From: CAZQBY01 sp964540655
Lineage (GTDB): Archaea; Altiarchaeota; Altiarchaeia; JAFGQM01
Length of the DNA stretch: 5,126 bases
Direction: 5' to 3'
Assembly: GCA_964540655.1 (NCBI GenBank)
Contig: CAZINR010000066.1
Location: forward strand, 1 to 5,126
Shown: positions 5,110 through 5,126 of the stretch, piece by piece
Position numbering within the stretch: the stretch's first letter is position 1
Layout: every line of letters starts with the position of its first letter
Translations under genes and position numbers: made by a program
Notes under the pieces: model-generated
Database searches by the model: none
The model's input: the letters and a program-made list of their open reading frames with translations, nothing else
Told to the model about the DNA's origin: nothing

Positions 5110-5126
5110 TGTCCCCGAAGACATAT
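5109..5126 (+). CDS. Start of a downstream gene coupled to the phosphoesterase (six codons visible)
   Basis: An ATG at 5109 shares bases with the phosphoesterase stop (TGATG). An AGGAG (5099-5103) sits 5 nt upstream, the strongest ribosome-binding site in the window. Only MSPKTY is visible before the edge, too little to assign. The overlap implies co-expression, so a DNA-repair partner such as a ligase or primase-polymerase is a fair but unproven expectation. Confidence 0.55.

Noticed and set aside
4612..5124. Continuation of the minus-strand thioredoxin-fold reading frame upstream, antisense to the phosphoesterase
   Set aside because: The protein from this stretch has no family features, the sense strand encodes a textbook PE domain, and the hydrophobic anchor plus GGTGG place the real start at 4611. 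The open frame is a by-product of GC-rich codons.

Overview
The window is archaeal. The phosphoglycerate kinase and the Lrp/AsnC regulator are of archaeal type. Start codons sit about 26-29 nt behind BRE/TATA-like elements, as expected for leaderless archaeal transcripts, and an SD-like GGTGG and an AGGAG precede two internal or short-leader starts. The coding DNA is fairly GC-rich and genes are tightly packed. A secreted or anchored protein with a Cys-rich 'CGNGVCDPGE' motif and a PEQ-rich linker, and a stand-alone LigD-type 3'-phosphoesterase, fit an uncultivated euryarchaeal or DPANN-like lineage. That placement is inference and I would not name a phylum.

Layout, left to right. (1) Positions 2-598 (+) hold the C-terminal two thirds of a PurM/AIR-synthase-related protein cut by the window edge. 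It overlaps by ATGA a 159-aa COG2426-type small multidrug export membrane protein (595-1074, +). (2) An unrecognised 203-aa protein (1738-1127, -) converges on it, and a four-unit ACTGAAA heptad repeat lies in the gap. (3) A 159-bp divergent control region separates that gene from an Lrp/AsnC regulator (1898-2359, +). (4) A 126-bp gap carries a dyad and a clear BRE/TATA element, then leaderless, GTG-started pgk (2486-3748, +), which ends in a hairpin spanning its stop codon. (5) A second convergent gap (3749-3870) ends in another four-unit ACTGAAA-type heptad repeat, followed by an anchored extracytoplasmic thioredoxin-fold protein (4611-3871, -). (6) A 42-bp divergent promoter region separates it from a stand-alone LigD 3'-phosphoesterase (4654-5109, +). 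That gene overlaps by TGATG the first six codons of another gene that runs off the window.

Functionally this is a mosaic of short transcription units rather than one pathway: central glycolysis/gluconeogenesis (pgk), a feast/famine-type regulator, a membrane transporter candidate coupled to a PurM-like ATPase, an extracytoplasmic redox protein, and a DNA-end-processing enzyme. The most promising context is the phosphoesterase with its translationally coupled, unseen partner. The most unusual non-coding signal is the pair of matching heptad repeats, each placed just behind the stop of a minus-strand gene in a convergent gap. No RNA genes, insertion sequences or CRISPR arrays were seen, and no stretch over 300 bases lacks a gene.
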